From contig NZ_RBXJ01000004.1 in assembly GCF_003635115.1 (NCBI RefSeq), positions 174,592-238,591 of the forward strand: a stretch of 64,000 nt of DNA. Direction: 5' to 3'. Each line of letters begins with the position of its first letter. Within the stretch, counting starts at the first letter, position 1. A program made the position numbers and the translations under genes. Below, piece by piece: positions 46,345 to 53,944 of the stretch. The DNA is from Microbacterium sp. AG1240. GTDB taxonomy: Bacteria > Actinomycetota > Actinomycetes > Actinomycetales > Microbacteriaceae. The notes beneath the pieces were generated by a model, which worked only from the letters and a program-made list of their open reading frames with translations, was not told the DNA's origin and did no database searches.

Positions 46345-47152
46345 ACACACCTCCGCCCGCCTCCTCGCCGAGGGGGTCACGCTCTCGTACGACCGTGTCG
46401 AGGTCGTCAGCGATCTCACCGTGTCGATCCCGCCGGGGTCGTTCACCGTGATCGTCGGTCCGAACGCGTGCGGCAAGTCGACGCTCCTTCGGGGAATCTC
46501 GCGGCTGCTCTCACCGACCGGCGGACGGATCGTTCTCGACGGCGCGGCCATCTCGTCGTACCCGGCGAAGGAGGTCGCGCGCCGGCTCGGACTGCTTCCC
46601 CAGAGCGCGATCGCCCCCGACGGCATCACCGTCGCCGATCTGGTGGGCAGGGGCCGCTACCCGCACCAGAACCTGCTGCGCCAGTGGTCGGATGCTGACG
46701 CGAAAGCCGTCGACGACGCAATGGCCGCCACGGGCACCACCGACCTGAGGGATCGTCCCGTCGACGCACTCTCCGGGGGGCAGCGTCAGCGTGTCTGGGT
46801 GGCGATGGCCCTCGCGCAGGAGACCGAGCTGTTGCTGCTCGACGAGCCGACGACCTACCTCGACATCGCGCACCAGGTCGAGCTCATGGAGCTCTTCGCC
46901 GAGCTGAACGAGCGTGGGCGCACGATCGTCGCCGTGCTGCACGACCTCAACCACGCCGCGAGATACGCCAGCCACATCGTCGCGATGCGCGGCGGACGCA
47001 TCGTCGCCGAGGGGGCGCCGCGCGACGTCATCACTACCGAGCGGGTGGAGGAGGTGTTCGGGCTCGCGAACGTGGTGATCGAGGATCCGGTGACCGGGGG
47101 TCCGCTCGTCGTGCCGTTGCGGGGCACATCGAGTGCGGCGGCCCGCGCATGA
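46337..47152 (+). CDS. Iron-siderophore ABC transporter ATPase (FepC type)
   Basis: 271 residues. Walker A GPNACGKST, Q loop LLPQSAI, signature LSGGQRQR, Walker B LLLLDEPTTYLD and the switch His in VLHDLNHA. The Ala-Cys pair in Walker A is typical of FepC/FhuC. GTG start overlaps the upstream gene by 8 nt. Confidence 0.95.
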   Translation: MPEHTSARLLAEGVTLSYDRVEVVSDLTVSIPPGSFTVIVGPNACGKSTLLRGISRLLSPTGGRIVLDGAAISSYPAKEVARRLGLLPQSAIAPDGITVADLVGRGRYPHQNLLRQWSDADAKAVDDAMAATGTTDLRDRPVDALSGGQRQRVWVAMALAQETELLLLDEPTTYLDIAHQVELMELFAELNERGRTIVAVLHDLNHAARYASHIVAMRGGRIVAEGAPRDVITTERVEEVFGLANVVIEDPVTGGPLVVPLRGTSSAAARA

Positions 47153-47970
47153 ACCGGCCCTGGGCGTACAGCGCCTTCCGCGTGCAGGTGCGTGCGCGCG
47201 CGCTGCTGAGCCCGCGCTTTCTCCGCCTCACGCTGGCCGGCGACGAACTGCGCCACTTCGCGCCATGGGGAGTCGACCAGCGCATCAAGGTCGTGCTGCC
47301 CTTCGCCGATGGAACGATCGCGGAGTTCGGACTGCTCGATGACCCGACGCCGCATCCGTCGCACTGGTACAGCCGGTGGCGGGCCCTGCCCGAGGACGAG
47401 CGCAACGTGCTGCGCACCTACACGCCCGCCGCGATCCGCCCCGAGGTCGGCGAGATCGACGTCGACTTCTTCCTGCACGAACCCGCCGGTCCCGCGTCGG
47501 TGTGGGCGGCGGCGGCGCAGCCGGGCGACCGCCTGGTCGTGAACGGGCCCGACATCCGCATGGGGCGCACCGGATACGGCATCCACTGGAACCCGGGCGA
47601 CGCCAGACGGTTCCTGCTCGTGGCCGACGAGACCGCCTACCCGGCGGTGCGCAACATCGTCGGCACGCTCGGGCCCGAAGCCGACATCGATGTGGTTCTC
47701 GAAGCGTCCGACCTCGACGACGAGATTGTCAGCCGCGAGCTGCCCGCTCACGTGCGCGTGCGCGTGGTGCTGCGCGACGTCGGCGTGGCCGCGGCCGTGC
47801 GCGAGTGGGGGGCGACGTTCGATGGCGGCTCGGACTTCTACGCCTGGCTGGCGGGGGAGTCGGGCTCGACGGCGAGCGTGCGGCGCTATCTCACCGACGA
47901 GCTTGCGATCCCGAAGGAGCAGGTATCGTTCCTCGGTTACTGGAAACTGGGCGGCCCGATCGTCGGGTGA
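47149..47970 (+). CDS. Siderophore-interacting protein (ferric-siderophore reductase)
   Basis: 273 residues of the ViuB/SIP family. RTYTPAAI binds FAD; LLVADETAYPAV and the C-terminal AWLAGESGSTASVRRYL bind NAD(P)H. It reduces the imported ferric complex so that iron is released in the cytoplasm. ATG overlaps the ATPase stop by 4 nt. Last gene of the operon. Confidence 0.92.
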   Translation: MNRPWAYSAFRVQVRARALLSPRFLRLTLAGDELRHFAPWGVDQRIKVVLPFADGTIAEFGLLDDPTPHPSHWYSRWRALPEDERNVLRTYTPAAIRPEVGEIDVDFFLHEPAGPASVWAAAAQPGDRLVVNGPDIRMGRTGYGIHWNPGDARRFLLVADETAYPAVRNIVGTLGPEADIDVVLEASDLDDEIVSRELPAHVRVRVVLRDVGVAAAVREWGATFDGGSDFYAWLAGESGSTASVRRYLTDELAIPKEQVSFLGYWKLGGPIVG

Positions 47971-47988
47971 GAGGAGTGGGCGCGGGCG

Positions 47989-48360
47989 TCAGTCAGCTGA
48001 GCGGCTCGAGATTTCCAACGCGGCGCGGCTGCCGACCTTCGAGCCGTAAAGCAGGAATCCGAGCATCAGCACACAACCCGCGATCACGGCGGTGGCGCGG
48101 ACAGGGGCTGACACCGGCAGAAGGGCGACGAAACCGCTCGCGATCGATGCCCATCCGCCGAGCATCGTGGGCCGTTTCGCGCGGCTGTGCGCCGCCTGCC
48201 ACGCCTCGTCGCTCGCCATGGTGCTGGGGATGCGGATGCCCGCCAATGCGTTGCGCTTCAGCCGGCCCGAGGCGGTGGCGCGGGCCATCCACATCAGGAG
48301 GACGCCCGAGCCGACCATGACGACGAGCAGGACGATTCTCACGGCAAGGTCGTTATCCAC
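47989..48360 (-). CDS. SdpI-family-like small membrane protein
   Basis: 123 residues with three hydrophobic segments. ASGRLKRNALAGIRIPSTMASDEAWQAAH is the typical SdpI/YhfL segment (PF13630). SdpI itself is an immunity and signalling protein in Bacillus; the role here is unknown. GTG at 48360 has TAACGT (48368-48373, minus strand) 7 nt upstream; an ATG at 48408 in frame is possible. Confidence 0.75.
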   Translation of the reverse strand: MDNDLAVRIVLLVVMVGSGVLLMWMARATASGRLKRNALAGIRIPSTMASDEAWQAAHSRAKRPTMLGGWASIASGFVALLPVSAPVRATAVIAGCVLMLGFLLYGSKVGSRAALEISSRSAD

Positions 48361-48437
48361 CGTGACGACGTTAGCCGACCTTGGACTCGCGCCTCTCGGC
48401 TGCGTCATTACGCCTTAGCCAGGGACGGCACAGTGCC

Positions 48438-49529
48438 TCACCGATATCGGATGACGGCCTCGCGGATCTGGCCGGCGTACTCGTAGATCTCGTCAAGCGA
48501 CGAGATCGGATGCCGCGTTTCGACTTTGTCCGGATCCAGCAGGCCGAGATACTTCTGCTTCTGCGAGTTGAAGTGGAGCCGCGCGATCGGTTTGCGGTTG
48601 TTGTCGTCCAGCAGCACCGCGAAGTAGCTCTTCGCATCACGCTGGGTTATCCGCTGGGGCTTGACCTCGGCGCACGCGATGGCCTTCAGGATCTGGTAGC
48701 CCTCGAGTTCTTCGAGGGTCGTTTCTATCTCGGTGTCCCTATTCAGGTCGTCCTCGACGACGCCCTCACTAGCGATTGCGGGTGTTTCCGGATCGACGTA
48801 CCGAATACCCGCGCCCGCGCCGAGCGCCGTCTTCAGACGGTCGTTGACGCGCTCGTTCAAGAACTGCTGCGATGCCTTCCCGACGAGCGATGTGAACTGC
48901 TCGCGCACCTTTGCGGTGAACGCGCCGTCGTAGACGCGTGTCGTGAAGAAGCGGATCCACTCGTCGCTGGGCTCGCGGAACTGCGCACCGATCTCGCGCT
49001 TGAGGGCACCCACGTACTTCAGCTCCTCCGCCGCGTTGATGATGGAGTTGAGGTCGAAGCTGTCCTTCGAGAGCTTGCGAATCTCTGGTACCAGCGTGTC
49101 GTCGATGTCGAGGAGATCAAGCACCAGGAAGGGCTTGGCGTCCATTTTGTTGGGCGCGTCGAGATCCATGTAGAACTGCCATACGACCCCGTTTGTCAGG
49201 ACGGCGATTCGGGCGTTCGTCGTCGCGAAGTAGCGGAAGAGCTGAGACGCGTGCTCGATCTTGAGCGATCCGAGCGATGCCTTGCATTCGATGAGGATCT
49301 GCACTTCGCCGTCGCGCATGATGGCGTAGTCGATCTTCTCGCCGCGCTTGACGCCGACGTCGGCGGTGAATTCCGGCACGACCTCGAGCGGGTCGAAGAC
49401 GTCGTAGCCGAGGATGGTCGAGATGAACGGCATGATGAATGCGTTCTTCGTTGCTTCCTCGGTGCCGATGGCGCTGGCCTGATTGCGGACTTTCGTTGCC
49501 AAGGCAGCGAGACGCTCTTCGAATTCCAT
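48438..49529 (-). CDS. Orphan HsdR-N-like (PD-(D/E)XK) nuclease-type protein
   Basis: 363 residues. The N-terminal domain matches the type I restriction N-terminal nuclease fold (HSDR_N_2): IDYAIMRDGEVQILIECKAS gives the Asp and Glu-x-Lys of a PD-(D/E)XK site. The C-terminal part is helical, then beta, and unassigned. No methylase or specificity gene is beside it. Codon use has more A/T third positions than the neighbours, suggesting transfer. GGGGGG before the ATG acts as ribosome-binding site. Could be a lone defence nuclease. Confidence 0.78.
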   Translation of the reverse strand: MEFEERLAALATKVRNQASAIGTEEATKNAFIMPFISTILGYDVFDPLEVVPEFTADVGVKRGEKIDYAIMRDGEVQILIECKASLGSLKIEHASQLFRYFATTNARIAVLTNGVVWQFYMDLDAPNKMDAKPFLVLDLLDIDDTLVPEIRKLSKDSFDLNSIINAAEELKYVGALKREIGAQFREPSDEWIRFFTTRVYDGAFTAKVREQFTSLVGKASQQFLNERVNDRLKTALGAGAGIRYVDPETPAIASEGVVEDDLNRDTEIETTLEELEGYQILKAIACAEVKPQRITQRDAKSYFAVLLDDNNRKPIARLHFNSQKQKYLGLLDPDKVETRHPISSLDEIYEYAGQIREAVIRYR

Positions 49530-49625
49530 GGTGTTCCCCCCGAACAGACATTCGTTGTCTCGATGACTTTATCGACGGTTTCAGAGAGAACTCGTTTCTT
49601 AGCGATCGTGTCGTGGCGGCGAAAG

Positions 49626-50288
49626 CTACAACACGACGCGCCGCACTCGCAGCACCGCATCCGTGAGTGTCACCGTTCCCTGGTCGCGCCACTCGACCTC
49701 GCGGTCGACCGACTCATTCGTCTCGACGACCCACCCCTCAGGAAGGTCGAGCGAGGCGAGCACCTCGTCGGACGTCGGGAGGGGAGGGGCCTCACGATCG
49801 TGATCGTGACTCGACCCCGGCGGGAACGCGCCGTGTCCGACGATGAGCAGTCGCCCGCCGGGAGCGACCGTCGAGACAGCCCGCCGCAAGATCTCCTCCC
49901 GCGGCAGCTCGACCGGCGAATGCAGGAACGCCGACGTGACGAGGTCGTACTCCGCCGACGGATGCCACGTCGCGAGATCGGTCTGCATCCACTCGATGCG
50001 GTCCGCGAGGCCGAGTTCGGCAGCCTTCGCCGCACCGACCGCGAGGGCGTTGGCCGAGATGTCGAGGGCGGTCACCGCCCAGCCCTGTGCGGCGAGCCAG
50101 AGCGCGTCGCCGCCCTCGCCACTGCCGAGCTCGAGCGCGGTGCCGGGGGCCAGCCCCGACACCTCTCGCTCGACGGCGGCGTTGACCCTGCCGCTCCACA
50201 CCGCGCCGGTCTCGCCGCGGTGGGAGAGGTAGCGCGCCTCCCAGAACTCCGCCGGGTCGGTGAGCGCGTCGTCTGACGAATGAGCCAT
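49626..50288 (-). CDS. Class I SAM-dependent methyltransferase
   Basis: 220 residues: motif I ALELGSGEGGDALWLA, motif II TALDISANAL, and a catalytic-domain end rich in His (SSHDHDREAP). Similar to thiol/tellurite-type methyltransferases. ATG lies 4 nt after the flavin reductase stop, so they form an operon facing the XRE-cupin regulator. A longer in-frame start overlaps the upstream gene and is less likely. Confidence 0.88.
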   Translation of the reverse strand: MAHSSDDALTDPAEFWEARYLSHRGETGAVWSGRVNAAVEREVSGLAPGTALELGSGEGGDALWLAAQGWAVTALDISANALAVGAAKAAELGLADRIEWMQTDLATWHPSAEYDLVTSAFLHSPVELPREEILRRAVSTVAPGGRLLIVGHGAFPPGSSHDHDREAPPLPTSDEVLASLDLPEGWVVETNESVDREVEWRDQGTVTLTDAVLRVRRVVL

Positions 50289-50292
50289 GGCC

Positions 50293-51324
50293 TCAGTGTC
50301 CTGCCCCGGCAGCGATGCCGCGCCGCTCCGCGACACGAGCGGATGCTGCGGCCACTTCTTCCGCGATGAACTCCCCGTTGATCGTCAGCGCGGCCATCGC
50401 GCCCGAGCCCATCGCGATCGGCACGAGCGCGTTCGGAATCCCGGAGTTCCCCACCGCGAACACGCCGTCGACGCTGGTGCGCCCGAACCCGTCGACCGCG
50501 GTCCACGGGCCGATCGGCGTCTCGGTCTGCGCGACTCCGAGCTGCCGCAGCGGCTCGTCGAGCGCGGTCGGCGACGGCTGCGCGAACACCACGTCCACCG
50601 CCGCGACCGTTCCGTCGGCGAGCCCGAGCCCGGCGATCGCGTCGCTCTCGGTCACGACATGGGTGACGGCGCGGTCTTCGATGCGCATGCCGCGTTCCTC
50701 GAGCAGCATCCGTTCTTCTTCGGGAATCTCGCCCGCGAGTGACGTGAACACCGTGATGTCGCTGGAGTACGCGCGCAGCATGTGAGCGACATGCAGGCCC
50801 ATCACCGAGCCCGCGAGCACGCCGATCGCGGTGCCGGATGCTTCGTAGCCATCGCAGTACGGGCACGCCACGACTCCGCGCCCCCACTGCTCCGCGAGTC
50901 CGGGAACGTCGGGCAGCTGATCCCGCGTGCCGGTCGCGACGATGAGCCGCCGCCCCGTCGCGACGGCGCCGGAGTCGGTGATGACCTCGAACCCGTCGGT
51001 GGTCGCGCGCGTCTCGACGACCCGAGCGTTCTCGATGACGCCATCGACGGCGCGCACCTCGCGGTATCCGTCGGCGACGAGGTCGAGCGGCGAGTATCCG
51101 TCGCGACTCAGCACGCCGTGCATGTGCGGTGCGAACCGGTTGCGCGGCTGATGCGCGTCGAGCACGAGCACGCGACGCCGGGCGCGGGCGAGAATGAGCG
51201 CCGCGCTGAGACCGGCGGCGCCGCCGCCGATGATGATGACGTCCCAGACCTCGCCCGAGATGTCGGGGTTCTGGGCGGGGGAGTGAGGGGCGGATGCTGG
51301 GGAGAGCCGATCGTCGTGCGTCAT
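50293..51324 (-). CDS. Thioredoxin-reductase-like FAD/NAD(P)H oxidoreductase
   Basis: 343 residues. FAD-binding DVIIIGGGAAGLSAALI near residue 28, redox pair C154-P-Y-C157, and the second FAD motif TSVDGVFAVGN. The NADPH motif lies near GVLAGS. Reduces a thioredoxin-like or other disulfide partner. Start ATG at 51324 chosen because the region upstream is the shared promoter with the divergent regulator. Confidence 0.88.
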   Translation of the reverse strand: MTHDDRLSPASAPHSPAQNPDISGEVWDVIIIGGGAAGLSAALILARARRRVLVLDAHQPRNRFAPHMHGVLSRDGYSPLDLVADGYREVRAVDGVIENARVVETRATTDGFEVITDSGAVATGRRLIVATGTRDQLPDVPGLAEQWGRGVVACPYCDGYEASGTAIGVLAGSVMGLHVAHMLRAYSSDITVFTSLAGEIPEEERMLLEERGMRIEDRAVTHVVTESDAIAGLGLADGTVAAVDVVFAQPSPTALDEPLRQLGVAQTETPIGPWTAVDGFGRTSVDGVFAVGNSGIPNALVPIAMGSGAMAALTINGEFIAEEVAAASARVAERRGIAAGAGH

Positions 51325-51393
51325 ACCGTTCACGATGCTCGGCTGATAGCGTGGCAGCAACTATCGATGCCGAATTGGCAAGAACGGAGTGGG

Positions 51394-51963
51394 ATGCCCG
51401 ACGATTCTCTGGCGCTCATCGGTCCGCGGCTCAAGAGCTGGCGCGAGAAGCGCAGCATGACCCTGGCCGAGCTGTCGGAGACGACGGGTATCTCGTCGAG
51501 CACGCTCTCGCGTCTGGAGTCGGGCAAGCGTGCGCCCAACCTCGAGCTGGTCGTACCGATCGCGCGGGCGTTGCGGCTCGAGTTGGACGACATCGTTCCG
51601 CGTGCGGCGCCCGATCCGCGCGTGAAGCGCACGTCGAAGAGCATCGGCGGCACGCAGTACGAGACGCTGTCGCCCGAGTCGAGCCCGGTGCAGACCTACA
51701 AGGTGACGTTTCCCGCGCAGCCGCCCGGGGTGGTCGCCGTTCCCGAGCCGAAGGTGCACGACGGCCAGGAATGGCTCTACGTGCTCTCGGGCCGGCTGCG
51801 TCTGGTGATCGGCGAGCAAGACGTGACGCTCGGCCCGGGGGAGGCGGCGGAGTTCGACACGCGCATCCCGCACTGGCTCGCCGCGACCGGCGCGGGCCCG
51901 GCCGAGGTGCTGTCAATCTTCAGTAAAGAAGGCAAACGGATCCACCTGCGCACCGGCCGCTGA
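51394..51963 (+). CDS. XRE-family regulator with C-terminal cupin domain
   Basis: 189 residues: N-terminal helix-turn-helix (MTLAELSETTGISSSTLSRLESG) and a C-terminal cupin sensing domain (HDGQEWLYVLSGRLRLVIGEQ, FDTRIPHW). Probably binds a small ligand or metal and controls the divergent reductase/methyltransferase pair. GGAG just upstream supports this ATG; the ATG at 51367 is in frame and possible. Confidence 0.88.
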   Translation: MPDDSLALIGPRLKSWREKRSMTLAELSETTGISSSTLSRLESGKRAPNLELVVPIARALRLELDDIVPRAAPDPRVKRTSKSIGGTQYETLSPESSPVQTYKVTFPAQPPGVVAVPEPKVHDGQEWLYVLSGRLRLVIGEQDVTLGPGEAAEFDTRIPHWLAATGAGPAEVLSIFSKEGKRIHLRTGR

Positions 51964-51996
51964 CGCGAACGGAGGCTGCGAGGCGCTTGGCCGACG

Positions 51997-52140
51997 TCAG
52001 TCGGGGTAGCTCTCGTCGTCGCCGCCCGCGGGGAAGTCCGCCCGCTCGGGGCGTGCGCGCAGGTAGAGCACGCTCGCGATGAGACCGCCCCAGACGATGA
52101 CGATCGCGAGGATGAGAAAAACGATGGCGAGAGCGGTCAT
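51997..52140 (-). CDS. metS: MetS-like small subunit of the methionine/alanine importer
   Basis: A 47-residue protein with one helix (TALAIVFLILAIVIVWGGLIASVLYL) and an acidic tail (GGDDESYPD). It overlaps the transporter stop by 4 nt (ATGA). In Corynebacterium the NSS transporter MetP needs such a short MetS subunit; size, topology and position match. Easily missed by gene finders. Confidence 0.82.
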   Translation of the reverse strand: MTALAIVFLILAIVIVWGGLIASVLYLRARPERADFPAGGDDESYPD

Positions 52141-53726
52141 CGCGTGACCTCCTTATCGCGGCGGGATGCAGCATCCGTTCCCGGCGGGTATTCGGGCCAC
52201 GCCACGAAGTCGTCGGGCGAGCGGCGCCACGAGAAGAGCGACAGCGCGATCGCCGCAACGACGATGAACGCGATCGTGCCCCAGCCGAAGATGCCGAGGT
52301 ACCAGTCGGGCATGCCGCCGTATCCCTCGGCGAGGAGCGTGACGATGCGCTGGATCAGCATGTAGGCCAGCACGATCGGCGCCACCACTCCCACCAGCAA
52401 GACCCAAATGCGCCCGACCTGGAACGTCGACACGGCGTTGAGGTGGTAGCGCAGCTCGGGTCCGCGGCGTCGCACCCAGATCACGAGCACCGTCATCAGG
52501 ATGGCGGACGCGACGATGCCGATGTTGTTCGCCCACTGATCGACGACGTCGAGGGCAAGGAGGCCGGTGGTGGTCGAGAACAGCAGCACCGACAGCACCG
52601 CCGAGACTCCGCCGACGCCGACAGCTGCCGCGCGTCGCGAGACCGCGAACTTCTCCTGGATCGCGGCCGAGACCACCTGCAGCACCGAGATGAGCGAGGT
52701 GAAGCCGGCCATCGCGAGCGAGCCGAAGAAGAGCGCGCCGAAGAGGGGGCCGCCGGGCATCTGCGACACGATCGCGGGGAAGGTGATGAACGAGAGTCCG
52801 ACGCCGGTGAGCCCCTCGAGCTCGTCGATGCCGACGCCCTGCTGCACGGCGAAGAAGCCGAGGGTGGCGAAGACGCCGATGCCCGCGAGGATCTCGAACG
52901 ACGAGTTCGCGAACGCGACGACCAGGCCGGGGCCGGTGAGGTTCGCCTTGCGCTTGCGGTAGGAGGAGTAGGTGATCATGATGCCGAACGCGATCGACAG
53001 GGAGAAGAAGATCTGGCTGTACGCGGCGATCCACACGTTCGGGTCGCCCAGCGCCGCCCAGTTCGGCGTGAAGAGGGCTTCCAGGCCCACGCCGGCGCCG
53101 TCGAGGAAGAGAGCGCGCACGACGAGCACGGAGAACGCCACGACGAGCAGCGGCAGGAAGATCACGTTCACGCGCTGCAGCCCCTTCGCGACGCCGAGGG
53201 CCAGCACGACGATGACCGCGATCCACACGAGGGCGAGCGGGACGAGCACGCCGGGAACGAACTCGAGGCTGAGGCCCGGATCGCCGGCCTGGAGGTAGTC
53301 GCCCGAGAAGAACGTCGCCGGGTCGTCGCCCCACCGAAGATCGAACGAGAACACGAAGTAGCTGAGTGCCCAGGCGACGACCGCCGTGTAGTAGAGGCCG
53401 ATGACGAACGCGATCGCGACCTGGAACCATCCGAGCGACTCGAGCCAGCGCCCGGCCTTGCCGCCGAGGCGACGCAGCGCCGTGGGGGCGGCTCCGCGAT
53501 AGCGGTGACCGATCGCGTAGTCGAGGAAGAGGATCGGAATGCCCGCGGTCAGCAGCGCGATCAGGTAGGGGATGAGGAACGCCCCGCCGCCGTTCTCGTA
53601 CGCGACGCCCGGGAAGCGCCAGATATTGCCCAACCCGACCGCCGAACCGATGGCGGAGAGGATGAAGCCGACCTGGCCGGTCCACTGTTCACGGGGCGGA
53701 TGGGCGGATGCTGCGCTGGGGCTCAT
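52137..53726 (-). CDS. metP: Sodium-dependent amino-acid transporter, NSS family (MetP-like)
   Basis: 529 residues with about twelve helices. QVGFILSAIGSAVGLGNIWRFP is the NSS sodium and substrate site in helix 1, and GIDELEGLTGVGLSFITFP lies in the middle. Imports methionine or alanine with sodium, by analogy with MetPS given the coupled MetS-like gene. GAGGATC before the ATG. Confidence 0.9.
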   Translation of the reverse strand: MSPSAASAHPPREQWTGQVGFILSAIGSAVGLGNIWRFPGVAYENGGGAFLIPYLIALLTAGIPILFLDYAIGHRYRGAAPTALRRLGGKAGRWLESLGWFQVAIAFVIGLYYTAVVAWALSYFVFSFDLRWGDDPATFFSGDYLQAGDPGLSLEFVPGVLVPLALVWIAVIVVLALGVAKGLQRVNVIFLPLLVVAFSVLVVRALFLDGAGVGLEALFTPNWAALGDPNVWIAAYSQIFFSLSIAFGIMITYSSYRKRKANLTGPGLVVAFANSSFEILAGIGVFATLGFFAVQQGVGIDELEGLTGVGLSFITFPAIVSQMPGGPLFGALFFGSLAMAGFTSLISVLQVVSAAIQEKFAVSRRAAAVGVGGVSAVLSVLLFSTTTGLLALDVVDQWANNIGIVASAILMTVLVIWVRRRGPELRYHLNAVSTFQVGRIWVLLVGVVAPIVLAYMLIQRIVTLLAEGYGGMPDWYLGIFGWGTIAFIVVAAIALSLFSWRRSPDDFVAWPEYPPGTDAASRRDKEVTR

Positions 53727-53944
53727 TGCGGATCCTCGGCTTCATGCGGGGGGAGCAGATGCTGGCGCGACACTACCAGCGCGGATGGCGCGGGTGCGGG
53801 ATCGTTTCGGGTTTGATATCGGAACGGTTCTCGGGGGCGGCGCGCGGGACGCGCTAGGACTCGCCCGCGTGTGGAGCGAGCGCGTGGAGCCCAGATCTCG
53901 GGTCGGCTTCGGGATGCTGCGAGCCGCCACCCTAGGCTGAACCG

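Noticed and set aside
48352..48360. DnaA box TTATCCACC
   Set aside because: One mismatch to the consensus, single copy, and it lies at the start codon of the SdpI-like gene.
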